This document shows positions 27,765 to 37,797 of a DNA stretch of 64,000 bases, piece after piece. Within the stretch, counting starts at the first letter, position 1; the number at the start of each line of letters is the position of its first letter. The translations under genes and the position numbers were made by a program. Source of the stretch: an uncultured Marinobacter sp. (lineage in GTDB: Bacteria > Pseudomonadota > Gammaproteobacteria > Pseudomonadales > Oleiphilaceae). The notes under the pieces are model-generated. The model was not told the DNA's origin, searched no databases, and saw only the letters and a program-made list of their open reading frames with translations. The stretch lies in the NCBI RefSeq assembly GCF_947488835.1, contig NZ_CANLBK010000001.1, positions 124,001 through 188,000 on the forward strand, given 5' to 3'.

Positions 27765-27950
27765 TACCTTTCCATTATTGATAGTTAAAAGCTCTGGCTT
27801 TCTTTTTCTTAATTGATTATCCGCGCAGTGACTGACGTGGTCCAATGACGTTGAACGCTTACACCGAAACAAGGAAAAGAGCGAAAGTTGCTGAGTACAA
27901 GTCTTGGTATAAGCTGTTCAATGGTGATATGAACTTCAGAGGAACGGATC

Positions 27951-29465
27951 ATGAGCGATGAAAACTCGAAAAAGGGTAAGTGCCCGGTATCACACCTGAC
28001 AACCGCTTTTGGTGCCCCGGTAGTCGACAACCAGAACTCGATGACCGCTGGTAAGCGTGGCCCCGTGTTGGTTCAAGATGTGTGGCTTAACGAAAAGCTC
28101 GCTAATTTCGTGCGTGAGGTTATTCCTGAGCGCCGCATGCACGCCAAAGGGTCGGGCGCGTTTGGTACGTTTACCGTAACCAATGACATTACCCGCTATA
28201 CGCGCGCTAAAATTTTCAGTGAAGTAGGGAAAAAGACCGAAATGTTTGCCCGCTTCAGTACTGTCGCAGGCGAGCGGGGCGCGGCCGATGCCGAGCGTGA
28301 TATTCGCGGCTTTGCGCTCAAATTCTATACCGAAGAAGGCAACTGGGACATGGTGGGCAACAATACCCCTGTGTTCTTTTTACGGGATGCCAAGAAGTTT
28401 CCGGATTTGAATAAAGCCGTAAAACGCGATCCGAAAACCAACATGCGTTCGCCCACGAACAACTGGGATTTCTGGACACTTCTGCCCGAAGCTCTGCACC
28501 AGGTGACTGTGGTGATGTCAGACCGTGGCATCCCCAAAAGCTACCGGCACATGCATGGCTTTGGCAGCCACACTTATAGCTTTTGGAACGAGGCAGGTGA
28601 GCGTTATTGGGTGAAATTCCACTTCAAAACGCAGCAAGGCATTGAGAACCTGACCGACGCCGAGTCAGCGGCAGTTGTTGCTGTTGACCGTGAAAGCCAT
28701 CAGCGGGACCTTTTTGAAGCGATCGAGCGTAGCGACTTCCCGCGCTGGAAAATGTATGTGCAAGTGATGCCCGAAGCCGAGGCGGAAACCTACCACGTGC
28801 ATCCGTTTGACTTGACCAAGGTTTGGCCCAAGGGGGACTACCCGCTCATCGAGGTCGGCGAGTTTGAGCTAAACCGAAATCCTGAAAACTATCATATGGA
28901 TGTTGAGCAGGCGGCCTTCTCGCCAGCGAATCTAGTACCTGGTATCAGTGTCTCTCCGGACAAGATGCTTCAGACGCGGCTTATTAACTACCCCGATTCG
29001 CAAAGGTATCGTTTGGGTGTGAACTACCAGCAGATACCGGTGAATGGGGCTAAATGCCCGGTTATGAGCAACCACCGCGACGGTCTTGGCAGGGTGGACG
29101 GCAATTACGGTAGTTTGCCGCATTATCAGCCAAACAGCTTCGGTCAGTGGAGAGATCAACCCGAGTATGCAGAGCCGCCGCTCAAGATTGACGGGAATGC
29201 GGCCATGTTCGATTTCCGTGAGGATGATGACGATTATTACAGTCAGCCGCGCGCACTGTTTCAACTGATGACACCTGCTCAACAGCAGATACTGTTTGAA
29301 AATACGGGACGAAACATGGGGGACGCTCCGGATTTCATTAAACAGCGCCACATCGACAACTGCACCCGTTGCGACCGGGCGTATGGCGAAGGAGTTGCCA
29401 AGGCTCTGGGTATGTCGGTCAAGTCGCCTGATGAGCTGGATCCCAACCCTGAATTGGCAGAGTAA
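27951..29465 (+). CDS. katA: Monofunctional heme catalase
   Basis: This heme catalase removes hydrogen peroxide. The 504 residues have the distal histidine in [12 protein letters not shown], the distal asparagine in [11 protein letters not shown] and the proximal heme tyrosine in [14 protein letters not shown]. The length is that of small-subunit (clade 3) enzymes. The start has CAGAGGAAC upstream. The 186-base upstream gap probably holds an OxyR-type promoter, but I cannot point to a site. A hairpin terminator follows. Confidence 0.95.
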   Translation: MSDENSKKGKCPVSHLTTAFGAPVVDNQNSMTAGKRGPVLVQDVWLNEKLANFVREVIPERRMHAKGSGAFGTFTVTNDITRYTRAKIFSEVGKKTEMFARFSTVAGERGAADAERDIRGFALKFYTEEGNWDMVGNNTPVFFLRDAKKFPDLNKAVKRDPKTNMRSPTNNWDFWTLLPEALHQVTVVMSDRGIPKSYRHMHGFGSHTYSFWNEAGERYWVKFHFKTQQGIENLTDAESAAVVAVDRESHQRDLFEAIERSDFPRWKMYVQVMPEAEAETYHVHPFDLTKVWPKGDYPLIEVGEFELNRNPENYHMDVEQAAFSPANLVPGISVSPDKMLQTRLINYPDSQRYRLGVNYQQIPVNGAKCPVMSNHRDGLGRVDGNYGSLPHYQPNSFGQWRDQPEYAEPPLKIDGNAAMFDFREDDDDYYSQPRALFQLMTPAQQQILFENTGRNMGDAPDFIKQRHIDNCTRCDRAYGEGVAKALGMSVKSPDELDPNPELAE

Positions 29466-29523
29466 TATTTACCTGCAGTAAAAAGCTTTCATGGGAGGTG
29501 AGCCCCGGTAGCCTTCACTACCA

Positions 29524-29558
29524 AAGCGAGCGCGAATTGCCTACAATCGCGCTCGCTT
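29524..29558 (+). terminator. Terminator between katA and dusC
   Basis: AAGCGAGCGCGA pairs perfectly with TCGCGCTCGCTT across an 11-base loop, followed by GAATTTTG. It ends the katA transcript just before the dusC Shine-Dalgarno. Confidence 0.75.
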
Positions 29559-29583
29559 GAATTTTGAACAATTGGAGACACCC

Positions 29584-30564
29584 ATGCGAATCATCCTTGC
29601 CCCGATGGAAGGGTTGGTCGATGCACCTATTCGTGAAACCCTGACCAAAGTCGGCGGGATAGATCGTTGCGTAACCGAGTTCATCCGTGTGACCCATAGC
29701 ATGTTGCCGCCACGGGTTTTCTATAAGTTTGCCCCTGAACTGCATAACCATTCCCTCACACGGGTGGGCACCCCTGTGGCTGTTCAACTGTTGGGTTCAG
29801 ACCCGGAGCAAATGGGCTGGCACGGGAACAGAGCAGCGGAGTTGGGCGCAACTCAAGTTGATATCAATTTCGGCTGCCCCGCCAAAACGGTGAACAAGCA
29901 CAAGGGTGGCTGTGTGTTGATGCGAGAGCCGGAACTGATGCATAACATCGTTGCGGCCGTGCGTAAGGCGGTTCCTGAAGGCGTGCCGGTTACGGCCAAG
30001 ATGCGCCTGGGGTACGACGATCGCTCCATGGGCGTGGCCTGTGCTCAGGCGCTGGAAGCCGCCGGGGCAGAGGAGATTGTTATCCATGCCCGCAGTAAGG
30101 TGGATGGCTACAAACCACCTGCCTACTGGGAGGAAATCGCCAAGGCTCGCGAGGCGGTGAAATGCAAAGTGATAGCCAATGGTGAAATCTGGACAGTAGC
30201 CGATTACTGGCGCTGCCGGGAAGTGTCCGGTTGTGAGGATGTCATGATCGGCCGAGGCCTGATTGCAAGGCCGGATCTGGCCCTCAAGATCAAGGCCAGC
30301 CAGCAAGGCGAAGAGGTTACAGGCATGTCCTGGCCAGAGGCGGTAGCCTTGGTTCGAGAATATGCCGAAGTGCTACAGGGCTGGCTGGAAGACAAGTATG
30401 TAACCGGCCGCATCAAGCAGTGGCTGAACTTTTTGCGACAGGGCTTTCCGGAGGCTGAAGCCATCTGGCAGGATGCTCGTAAAATTCGGGAAGTTGTGCC
30501 AATGCTGGCGTGCCTTGAGCAGGTTGTCCCTGCCAAGCCCTCGGCTCCCGTTCAGGCTGCCTGA
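29584..30564 (+). CDS. dusC: tRNA-dihydrouridine(16) synthase
   Basis: This FMN enzyme reduces U16 in tRNA. The 326-residue product starts MRIILAPMEGLVDA, with INFGCPAKTVNKHKGG holding the catalytic cysteine and IANGEIW and MIGRGLIARP as FMN-binding blocks. The signature fits DusC rather than DusA or DusB. ATG 29584 has GGAGA 5 bases before it; a TTG at 29557 in frame lies inside the terminator and is rejected. It is convergent with the aldolase gene. Confidence 0.93.
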   Translation: MRIILAPMEGLVDAPIRETLTKVGGIDRCVTEFIRVTHSMLPPRVFYKFAPELHNHSLTRVGTPVAVQLLGSDPEQMGWHGNRAAELGATQVDINFGCPAKTVNKHKGGCVLMREPELMHNIVAAVRKAVPEGVPVTAKMRLGYDDRSMGVACAQALEAAGAEEIVIHARSKVDGYKPPAYWEEIAKAREAVKCKVIANGEIWTVADYWRCREVSGCEDVMIGRGLIARPDLALKIKASQQGEEVTGMSWPEAVALVREYAEVLQGWLEDKYVTGRIKQWLNFLRQGFPEAEAIWQDARKIREVVPMLACLEQVVPAKPSAPVQAA

Positions 30565-30571
30565 ATTACCT

Positions 30572-31585
30572 TCAGGTTTCCATATCGGGTGTGTACAAGC
30601 CTTGAGACGCAGCACCGTTCAGACGTGCGCGTTTTAGCATGGCTGCCTGAGTGTACGATTTGTTGTTAAGGTCGCCAGCCCAGGCTATCTGAGCGGGCTC
30701 TTGTAGTGCGCGCCCATAGGAAAAACTCAGATACCAAGGTTGCGGGCCATGGCTGTTCATGGCGTTCAGGTTACTGGTCGCTTCTTCAGGGGTCTGTCCT
30801 CCAGACAAGAAATTAATGCCTGGAACCGCTGCAGGCACAACCTTGCGGAATACCTTCAACGTCGCTGCTGCGACTTCCTCTGGAGACGCCTTCGCACACT
30901 CTTTGCCTGGCGTTAACATGCTCGGTTTAAGAATGATGGTTTCCAGTTGCACTCGATGCCGGCGAAGCGCGTTGAAAACCTCCGAAATCACGACTTCGTT
31001 TACTTCCGCAGACCGTTCGATGGTGTGATCACCGTCAATCAGTACCTCGGGCTCCACAATAGGCACAATGCCTATGGCCTGGCAGAGCGCGGCATAGCGC
31101 GCCAGCATTTCAGCGTTGGCTTCCACCGCTTGGCGTGAGGGTAGGGTCTCGGAGATAGTGTAAACAGCGCGCCACTTGGCAAACCGGGCACCCTGATTCT
31201 TGTAGATTTCCAGACGATCATCCAAACCGTCCAGCCCGTAGGTTATTTCATCGCCCGGGGCGTTAACGAGTGGTTTCTTACCCTTATCTACCTTGATCCC
31301 CGGCACAATCCCCTGGTTTTCCAGCAGCGCCGGGATTGTGACTCGTTCAAGACTGTTCTGGCCAAGGGTTTCCTCAAAGAGAATGACGCCACTGATGAAC
31401 TCACCGAGCCCGGGTGTAGAAAAAACCAGACTGCGATACTCCTGACGTTTGCTTTCCGTACATTCGACACCAACGGCCTTGAAGCGCTTGGCAATCGTGG
31501 GATGGCTTTCATCGGCGGCAAGAATTCCTTTTCCTGGCTGAATGAGGGCTTGAATGGTTGAATTCAGTTCGGCTTGAATGCTCAT
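30572..31585 (-). CDS. fba: Fructose-bisphosphate aldolase, class I
   Basis: This Schiff-base aldolase splits fructose 1,6-bisphosphate in glycolysis and gluconeogenesis. The 337 residues show KGILAADESHPTIAKRF near the N-terminus, the Schiff-base lysine in IILKPSML and the phosphate loop NFLSGGQTPEEA. It is of the eukaryotic-type class I family, less usual in bacteria than class II. An AAGGAG site stands before the ATG. Confidence 0.94.
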   Translation of the reverse strand: MSIQAELNSTIQALIQPGKGILAADESHPTIAKRFKAVGVECTESKRQEYRSLVFSTPGLGEFISGVILFEETLGQNSLERVTIPALLENQGIVPGIKVDKGKKPLVNAPGDEITYGLDGLDDRLEIYKNQGARFAKWRAVYTISETLPSRQAVEANAEMLARYAALCQAIGIVPIVEPEVLIDGDHTIERSAEVNEVVISEVFNALRRHRVQLETIILKPSMLTPGKECAKASPEEVAAATLKVFRKVVPAAVPGINFLSGGQTPEEATSNLNAMNSHGPQPWYLSFSYGRALQEPAQIAWAGDLNNKSYTQAAMLKRARLNGAASQGLYTPDMET

Positions 31586-31685
31586 ACCGGCTCCTTATGA
31601 CGGGGAGAGTGTTATGGCGTATATCCGTTGTGGTATATCCTCAAGTGTAGTCTGTGCTTCAAGGCCTTTCTTTGATTGCACCCGG

Positions 31686-31952
31686 TTATCTCAGTTGGCT
31701 ATCTTTACTGCCTCGTCGGTTGATGCCGCCTGATGCTGTTTCCTGTTTTTCCAGCGCCGCCTGACAATTAACACACAGGCGTACACCGGAAATCGCTTTG
31801 CGCCGAGCTTCAGGAATAGGGCAGTCACACTCTTCGCAGAACTCCGCACTTTCACCCCTGCCAAGCCGACTACGTGCCTCGGCGACGGCATCCTCTACGC
31901 TCGCATCAATCTGATCCTGCACAGCCCCATCACGGGTCCACCCACCAGCCAT
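31686..31952 (-). CDS. DksA/TraR zinc-finger protein, YbiI-like
   Basis: The 88-residue protein has the C4 zinc finger CEECDCPIPEARR...CVNCQ and the family tail NRRGSKDSQLR. It matches E. coli YbiI over its length, including the N-terminal MA-GW. DksA/TraR relatives bind the RNA polymerase secondary channel, but YbiI has no proven role. The start at 31952 has GAGGG 7 bases before it; the longer frame to 31997 is not family-like. Confidence 0.88.
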   Translation of the reverse strand: MAGGWTRDGAVQDQIDASVEDAVAEARSRLGRGESAEFCEECDCPIPEARRKAISGVRLCVNCQAALEKQETASGGINRRGSKDSQLR

Positions 31953-32069
31953 AACCTTACCCTCGGCAAAGCCTTTACCTGTTGTGAACATCAGCATACC
32001 AAAGCCGTGGTGATCGGGCTAAGGTAGGGCATCGTATTAGGTTTTCCCACGTATAGATAAGGAAGCAGA

Positions 32070-32828
32070 ATGTCGCCTGAAAACAACTCAACCCGACGCG
32101 GCGGAAAGTGGCCACTTGTTACTGCGTGGCTTGCAATAACACTGTTGATCGTAGCGGGCGCGTTGATGGGCGTTGCCGGGCCGGCATTCAGGGCAGAGTG
32201 GATTGAGTTGGGCACCTCCTTCACGTGGATGCGGCAGGGCGCGCAACTGGCAATGGGTGCTGCGGTAGTGGGGCTGATTACTTTGGTACTTGCAGGTGCA
32301 CTGCGCCGATGGCGGCCGGCTCTGGTGGGTGCTTTGGTCACCCTGGCGGTAGTGGCCATGATCGCCATACCCATGCAGATGAAGCAGCGCGCCCAAAGCG
32401 TTCCGCCCATCCACGATATAACAACGGATATGGAAAACCCTCCGGCCTTCACATTGTTGGCGGCGGCCCGTGAGGAAGCACCCAATGCCGTCGATTATCC
32501 GGGAGCGGAAACTGCAAAGCAGCAGCAATTGGCCTACCCCCAGTTAAAGCCGATTATTCTGGATGCTCCTTTAACGGGTGTTATGAACGCAGTGAAAACC
32601 ATGGTTCAAGCCTGTGGCTGGGAGATTGCCGGAATCACCGACAATACCATTGAAGCCACCGCGACAACCCGCTGGTTCGGGTTTAAAGATGACGTGGCAA
32701 TTCGCATGACGGAAACAGAGCAAGGCGTGCAAGTAGATATGCGTTCTGCCTCCAGGCTAGGGAAAAGCGATCTTGGCACCAACGCAGAGCGAATTCAGGT
32801 TTTTCTTGAAGATCTGGCAAAACGATAA
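32070..32828 (+). CDS. DUF1499 membrane protein
   Basis: The 252-residue protein has three membrane segments (about 14-36, 55-77, 84-101) and a soluble C-terminal DUF1499 domain (about 140-252, with YPQLKPIILDAPLTGVM... and FGFKDDVAIRM). Function is not known. AAGGAAGCAG precedes the ATG. Confidence 0.8.
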   Translation: MSPENNSTRRGGKWPLVTAWLAITLLIVAGALMGVAGPAFRAEWIELGTSFTWMRQGAQLAMGAAVVGLITLVLAGALRRWRPALVGALVTLAVVAMIAIPMQMKQRAQSVPPIHDITTDMENPPAFTLLAAAREEAPNAVDYPGAETAKQQQLAYPQLKPIILDAPLTGVMNAVKTMVQACGWEIAGITDNTIEATATTRWFGFKDDVAIRMTETEQGVQVDMRSASRLGKSDLGTNAERIQVFLEDLAKR

Positions 32829-32928
32829 AGTCGTTTTCCAAGCGAGCCAAGGGGTATACTCTGGAGGAGTAGGGTTTTCCGCTTCATTTTACAGGTTGGC
32901 GGGCCTAACTCCTTTAGTGTGACCCACA

Positions 32929-33591
32929 ATGAAATCACCCCTGCGTCTTCGCTACCAAACTATTGAGTTCGGCAACGTGGACATTCACGTGTGTACCTTG
33001 CGTGATAATCAGCAATTCGACGATCCAAACGACATCGCCCTCAAGCTGGGTATTTCCTCTGCTACCTGGCCCCTGTTCGGAATTATCTGGCCATCAAGCC
33101 TGGTGCTTGCCCACCACATTGTGAAGCATCCAACGGAGGGCAAGAGAGTTCTGGAAATTGGCTGCGGAATGGCGCTGTCCAGTTTGTTGCTGAACGAACG
33201 TAACGATGATATTACGGCGACCGACTATCACCCTGAAGTAGGCGTTTTTCTGGAGCGGAACACTCAGCTCAACCATGGTAAACCGATAGGCTATCAACGA
33301 GTCGACTGGGCGGATAAAGCCAGTGATCTCGGCTTGTTTGATATTATCATTGGCAGTGACGTGTTGTACGAAGACGAGCACGTAAACCTGTTGGCCGACT
33401 TCATTGACCGGCACGCCAACCCGACCTGTGAAGTAATTCTGGTGGACCCGGGAAGAGGCAGAAAAAACAAATTCAGCCGCCGCATGGAAACTCACGGTTT
33501 CAGCTTTTCTGAAGAGAAGCCGGAGCATACGGACTACCTGGAAAAGCCATTCAAAGGGCACGTACTTAAATTCTGGCGGGGGGATGTGTAG
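32929..33591 (+). CDS. Class I SAM-dependent methyltransferase (METTL-like)
   Basis: This 220-residue cytoplasmic methyltransferase has SAM motif I VLEIGCGMALSS, the post-I acidic ATDYHP, and IIIGSDVLYEDEH at motif IV. The layout resembles the lysine-methyltransferase METTL21-like group. The target is unknown. It converges with yajD. Confidence 0.85.
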   Translation: MKSPLRLRYQTIEFGNVDIHVCTLRDNQQFDDPNDIALKLGISSATWPLFGIIWPSSLVLAHHIVKHPTEGKRVLEIGCGMALSSLLLNERNDDITATDYHPEVGVFLERNTQLNHGKPIGYQRVDWADKASDLGLFDIIIGSDVLYEDEHVNLLADFIDRHANPTCEVILVDPGRGRKNKFSRRMETHGFSFSEEKPEHTDYLEKPFKGHVLKFWRGDV

Positions 33592-33629
33592 AGCCAGCCC
33601 AAAGGGGCTCTTAAGATCCAGGCAGGCTG

Positions 33630-34001
33630 TTAGTTTTTCTTTTCAAGGGCCTCCTTCAGGCCTGCAAACGGGTTGTGCGTTGCGGCTTCACGCCGTTTCT
33701 CGGAACTGCCGCCGTACCGCACAAAATCCTCAAACTTGCTGTGTTCTTCATCGTGACAGTAAACACATAACAGCTCCCAGTTACTGCCGTCGGCCGGGTT
33801 GTTGTCGTGGTCATGGTCAACATGGTGCACGGTGAGCTCTCGTAAATTGATGCGCGTAAACTCACGGGCGCAACGGCCACATACCCAGGGGTACATTTTC
33901 AGAGCGCGTTCACGGTAGCCACTTTCGCGCTTTGCGATATAGTCACGCTGCTCAGCCAGTAGTTTGTCTACCTTGCTTGTGCTGCCGGTATTTTGGCTCA
34001 T
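33630..34001 (-). CDS. yajD: HNH endonuclease-like protein YajD
   Basis: The 123-residue protein has an HNH fold: the zinc-binding CGRC...CVYC pairs flank LTVHHVDHDHDNNP and NWELLCVYCHDEEH. E. coli YajD is similar, with unknown substrate. Its Shine-Dalgarno (GGGAG) lies in the last codons of the decayed gene just upstream, so it was once in an operon with it. Confidence 0.88.
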   Translation of the reverse strand: MSQNTGSTSKVDKLLAEQRDYIAKRESGYRERALKMYPWVCGRCAREFTRINLRELTVHHVDHDHDNNPADGSNWELLCVYCHDEEHSKFEDFVRYGGSSEKRREAATHNPFAGLKEALEKKN

Positions 34002-34006
34002 GCAGG

Positions 34007-34386
34007 TTACTCCCCTGTGCGGGCGTAATTGGTGCCCATGCTGTCCTGTAGATCAATCATCGACTGCTGGCTCACCTTTATTAAACCGCTTTGGGGGCGA
34101 TTAAGGTCCACAACCAGTGTCATAAGCACCGCGAAAGCCAATATCAAGGGGATAAGTCGCGGGTATGTACCGCTTCCAGCCGAACATCCTGTTTTCTTTG
34201 ATCATTCTGAGAGGATGCCATCGAAAATGTGAACGCCAGTACAAAAGACGCCATTGCGTCTTCGTCCCGACGAGTTCGGGTGCGTTTGCCAAATTGGTAG
34301 CCAATTTCACCGAAAGCCATCATCAAAAACGCAACTGCCACGTAGAGAACACTGATAGGCAGGGATTCGAACAGCTCATTATTCAT
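34007..34386 (-). pseudogene. Decayed bestrophin-like / DUF4239 membrane protein
   Basis: The start (MNNELFESLPISVLYVAVAF) and the end of this family are both visible, but in different frames and with most of the middle missing. The first frame runs to a stop near 34144 (...FTFSMASSQNDQRKQDV). The second frame gives LILAFAVLMTLVVDLNRPQ and SGLIKVSQQSMIDLQDSM and ends at 34007. Family members are about 250 residues; only about 120 codons remain. I infer two deletions, a small one after residue 46 and a large frame-shifting one after about residue 63. Confidence 0.75.
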
Positions 34387-34536
34387 AGGGGCTCCAGCGC
34401 TCCTGAACTACCTGTTATTATTTTTTCGACCCCTGTTTACACTGGGCGAAGGCGCAACCTCGCGCCTTTTCTGGGCCCAGTCTCTATATTAGTTCAAATG
34501 CTACAGAGCAAGCGTGATTATCATCACTTTCGATGC

Positions 34537-34872
34537 TCAGGATTCAGCACAGTTCTCGATGATTTTGCCTGAAGTGCCGTCAGACATGTGGTGGAGCAGG
34601 GCAGCTTCAGCTCCAGGGCCGGAACCCTTCGTCCACCACTCCAATTCGTTGCCGACGTAGCGTGAACCACTGGCAGAGACTGCGATTTGCAGGGTGTGCT
34701 TGGCACCCTTGTGCTGAATTACTGCAGATTTGCTGGAAGGGTAGGTTGCAGTAATCACTTCGCCACTGTCGCACTGATAAGTATGCGCGGTGCGCCCATC
34801 ATCTTGCTGCGAACTTGCACAGGCAGTTAGGAAAAGGGCAGACGCCAACGTAAGGGGAGCATAAATTTTCAT
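34537..34872 (-). CDS. MliC-family lysozyme inhibitor lipoprotein
   Basis: The 111-residue protein has a lipoprotein signal (lipobox LTAC near residue 19) followed by an MliC fold (YQCDSGEVITATYPSS..., ...IIENC). This family blocks host or predator c-type lysozyme from the outer membrane or periplasm. ATG 34872 has CGAGG upstream; an open frame further up overlaps the next gene and is not used. Confidence 0.85.
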   Translation of the reverse strand: MKIYAPLTLASALFLTACASSQQDDGRTAHTYQCDSGEVITATYPSSKSAVIQHKGAKHTLQIAVSASGSRYVGNELEWWTKGSGPGAEAALLHHMSDGTSGKIIENCAES

Positions 34873-34910
34873 ACATGCCTCGAAGGTTTGATTAGTGATG
34901 AAAAAGTTGA

Positions 34911-36449
34911 TCAGGGTTCGATGAACCCGGAAAACTTTACTCCTGATAACAGAGCCATCTCTCGATGCCAAGTTGCCAAATCGTCACTGTTGAAGGAATT
35001 CAACGAATCGTGACCACAAGCTCTGGCCATCACTTGCATCAACTCTACAGAGGCTTCTAAGAAATTCCTGAGCTGCCCGGCGGATTTTTCGACGTTCAAA
35101 CGCTGCCGAAGATCGGCCTTTTGTGTGGCTATACCGGCAGGGCAGTTGTTGGTGTTACATATACGAGCCGCCACACAGCCTATTGATTGCATCGCGCTGT
35201 TTGCTATGGCTACCCCATCGGCGCCCAGAGCCAGGGCCTTCACAAAATCCATAGGTGTACGCAGGCCACCGGTAATAATCAGGGTAACGTCGCCACCCAC
35301 GCCTTGCTCATCCAGATAACGGCGTGCCCGTGCCAGCGCAGGTATGGTAGGCACACTGATGTGATCGCGGAACATTTCTGGTGCCGCACCCGTACCGCCG
35401 CCGCGCCCATCCAATATGATGTAATCCGCACTGGCATCCAGCGCAAATTGAATGTCTTTTTCGATATGGTTGGCACTCAGTTTAAAACCAATGGGAATGC
35501 CGCCCGTTACCTCACGCACACGATCAGCAAACTTCTTGAAGTTTGCAGCGGTGTGCAAATGTGCAAACGTGGGCGGAGATACGGCAGGCTCGCCTTCGGG
35601 AATGCCACGAACCTGTGAAATTTTTCCGACGTTTTTATTACCGGGCAGATGGCCGCCGGTTCCGGTTTTTGCGCCTTGGCCGCCCTTGAAGTGAAAGGCC
35701 TGAACACCTTTCAGCTTTTCTTCGTCATACCCGAACTGGGCGCTCGCCAATTCGTAAAAATAACGGGAGTTGGCAGCCTGTTCTTCTGGAAGCATCCCGC
35801 CTTCGCCAGAGCAAATACCTGTGCCGGCTAGCTCGGCACCTTTCGCTAAAGCCAGCTTGGCTTCTTCTGATAGCGCCCCAAAACTCATATCAGACACAAA
35901 CAGAGGGATTTTAAGTTTCAGTGGCTTTCTAGCTTTAGGGCCAATAACCAGTTCGGTGCGAACAGCAACGTCTTCAAGCAAGGGCTGAGTGGCCATCTGG
36001 GCCGTCATCACTTGCAGGTCGTCCCAGTGGGGGAGCGTGTGACGGGGCACACCCATGGCCGTCATAGGGCCGTGGTGTCCCATTTTGGATAAGCCATCCC
36101 TGGCCAACTGATGTATGAACTCGACCGTAGGTTCCTCTACAGTGGCACTAGCGACGGGCATCTCACCCGCACCCGCTTTAACGCCTGGCCCTTCTTTACC
36201 AACCGCATCGGCATCAAATTGCTTATGAGTGCCATCGCAAAACGGCAGGTTTGCCGAATGCTTGCACTGACACAAAAAAGCATCACCGGATTTCTCGGCG
36301 GTAAAGGGCATTGGTTTAAAGTCAGTACCCACGTGGGAGCCGTCGCAAAATGGCTGATTGGCAGAACGACCACAGGCGCAAAAGTAGTATTCTTCGCCTT
36401 CATTAAGGTCGACTTTTGCGGGTCTGTTATTCGCTACGGTCGGGTTCAT
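34911..36449 (-). CDS. CDGSH iron-sulfur domains fused to a glutamate-synthase-like FMN domain
   Basis: The 512-residue protein has two N-terminal CDGSH motifs (CACGRSANQPFCDGSH near 24-39 and CQCKHSANLPFCDGTH near 60-75), each able to bind a 2Fe-2S cluster by 3 Cys and 1 His. A GltB-type FMN/TIM-barrel domain (about 120-500) follows, with GAKTGTGGHLPGNK, GGRGGGTGAAPE and CNTNNCPAGIATQ. It lacks the glutaminase domain, so it is not a full glutamate synthase and its substrate is unknown. It lies 21 bases after the phosphodiesterase gene, on the same strand. Confidence 0.85.
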   Translation of the reverse strand: MNPTVANNRPAKVDLNEGEEYYFCACGRSANQPFCDGSHVGTDFKPMPFTAEKSGDAFLCQCKHSANLPFCDGTHKQFDADAVGKEGPGVKAGAGEMPVASATVEEPTVEFIHQLARDGLSKMGHHGPMTAMGVPRHTLPHWDDLQVMTAQMATQPLLEDVAVRTELVIGPKARKPLKLKIPLFVSDMSFGALSEEAKLALAKGAELAGTGICSGEGGMLPEEQAANSRYFYELASAQFGYDEEKLKGVQAFHFKGGQGAKTGTGGHLPGNKNVGKISQVRGIPEGEPAVSPPTFAHLHTAANFKKFADRVREVTGGIPIGFKLSANHIEKDIQFALDASADYIILDGRGGGTGAAPEMFRDHISVPTIPALARARRYLDEQGVGGDVTLIITGGLRTPMDFVKALALGADGVAIANSAMQSIGCVAARICNTNNCPAGIATQKADLRQRLNVEKSAGQLRNFLEASVELMQVMARACGHDSLNSFNSDDLATWHREMALLSGVKFSGFIEP

Positions 36450-36470
36450 TAGTTAACTCCAGGGTTCAGC

Positions 36471-37724
36471 TTATATGCCCATGCAGTTGGCGTAGTAGGT
36501 TGTAGTGGCCGGCCAGTCCGAAAAGATTCCGATTACACCCACATCCTGAGCCAACACATCAATCACTGTGAACATATCACCATCATTATTGATGGCATCG
36601 GTTACGCTTTGATAGTACCAGCCACCGCCCGTGTGTAGCGGTCCGCTGCGCTCTAGCGACCAGCCAATCAGGTCAAGGCCTGCAGCTTTGGCGTTGAGAG
36701 CGTACTCAGAAGGTACAATTTCGTTGTTGCTGTTCAGGGTCAGCATTTTCCAGATTGCAGGCGCCAGAACAGGAACCCCTTGTTGAACGAGGCTTTCCAT
36801 GTACTCAAGGGATACGTTTTCAGGGGTGTGATCATCTTCATCAAGGAAGACCGCTTGCTTGCCAAATTCAGGCGTTTCATTGATCCAGAAAACCACGTCT
36901 TCCAGCAGGAACGACTGCGGCCATACATCGGAAGGGCTAACGCCTGCCTGTACATAATCATTAATCATCTGGCGAGCATAATCCTGCTGTGTGTAGTCGC
37001 CTTCAAACGGCATGTCGACCACCGGCGTTTTCAGCTCCGGAGTGAACTGAACACCCAGTTCCTTGAGCAGCTCGATGCTTTCACGGTGGCTTAATACCGT
37101 TCCATTCGTGGAGTACAAATCCGTTCGCCAGTCGGCTGTGCCGCCCAGGTATTCTTCTGGTGTGGTGGCATCGGCGTTAAACGCATCCATTTTACCCCTG
37201 AGCGATTTGAACTCAGCCAGTGTTATGTCGCTTGTGCGGCATTCAGCTTCGGCCTTTTGGCCTGTGGCCGGATCTGCCGGGGTGAAGGGCTTGGTGCATT
37301 TGGCGTTCAATTCCGGCACAGCCACGATGTTGGTGGTTGTGTGCAGGTCATTCTGGGCATGGCGGCACACGAGCTCCCGGTCCTTGGTAAAGGCCACGTC
37401 GCACTCTACGATCCCGGCGCCCATTCGTGCGGCCGCTATGTAAGATTCGCGGGTATGCTCAGGAAACTGCATAGGAGCACCGCGGTGACCGATGGAGAAG
37501 GTCGACGACGTCACCGGCTTGGATTCACATGCTTGTAAGGACTGCTTCAGCTTGCCTTCGTCCATGTTGTTAATCAGGAAGTAAGGCCGGGGTCCAACTT
37601 GAACCAACGCCTGGCTGTCAGTAGGGGAGGCTCCAGGTGCGCTGGCATTGTGATCCATGGTGCTGCAGCCAGACATGACCGCAATAGCACCCGCGAGTAG
37701 TGACAGGGAAAGTGTACGTTTCAT
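36471..37724 (-). CDS. Glycerophosphodiester phosphodiesterase lipoprotein
   Basis: This secreted GDPD hydrolyses glycerophosphodiesters to glycerol-3-phosphate and an alcohol. The signal ends in lipobox MSGC (about 17-20). The catalytic block is [14 protein letters not shown] with [19 protein letters not shown] (two His and the Glu/Asp metal ligands). The 417 residues exceed E. coli GlpQ (358). It lies at the end of a leftward gene set with a GlpR-like repressor, a HAD phosphatase and a PhnCDEE-type transporter, which supports a role in phosphate or G3P scavenging. Confidence 0.88.
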   Translation of the reverse strand: MKRTLSLSLLAGAIAVMSGCSTMDHNASAPGASPTDSQALVQVGPRPYFLINNMDEGKLKQSLQACESKPVTSSTFSIGHRGAPMQFPEHTRESYIAAARMGAGIVECDVAFTKDRELVCRHAQNDLHTTTNIVAVPELNAKCTKPFTPADPATGQKAEAECRTSDITLAEFKSLRGKMDAFNADATTPEEYLGGTADWRTDLYSTNGTVLSHRESIELLKELGVQFTPELKTPVVDMPFEGDYTQQDYARQMINDYVQAGVSPSDVWPQSFLLEDVVFWINETPEFGKQAVFLDEDDHTPENVSLEYMESLVQQGVPVLAPAIWKMLTLNSNNEIVPSEYALNAKAAGLDLIGWSLERSGPLHTGGGWYYQSVTDAINNDGDMFTVIDVLAQDVGVIGIFSDWPATTTYYANCMGI

Positions 37725-37797
37725 GACAGAATCCTTCTGTATTTTTTGTTTGAATTTATATTACTGAGCTAAACATTAGTGGCCACCTCATTATTGG

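Noticed and set aside
34449..34470. Hairpin AAGGCGC/GCGCCTT as terminator of the MliC gene
   Set aside because: The T-run is on the plus strand while both flanking genes are on the minus strand, so the direction does not fit.
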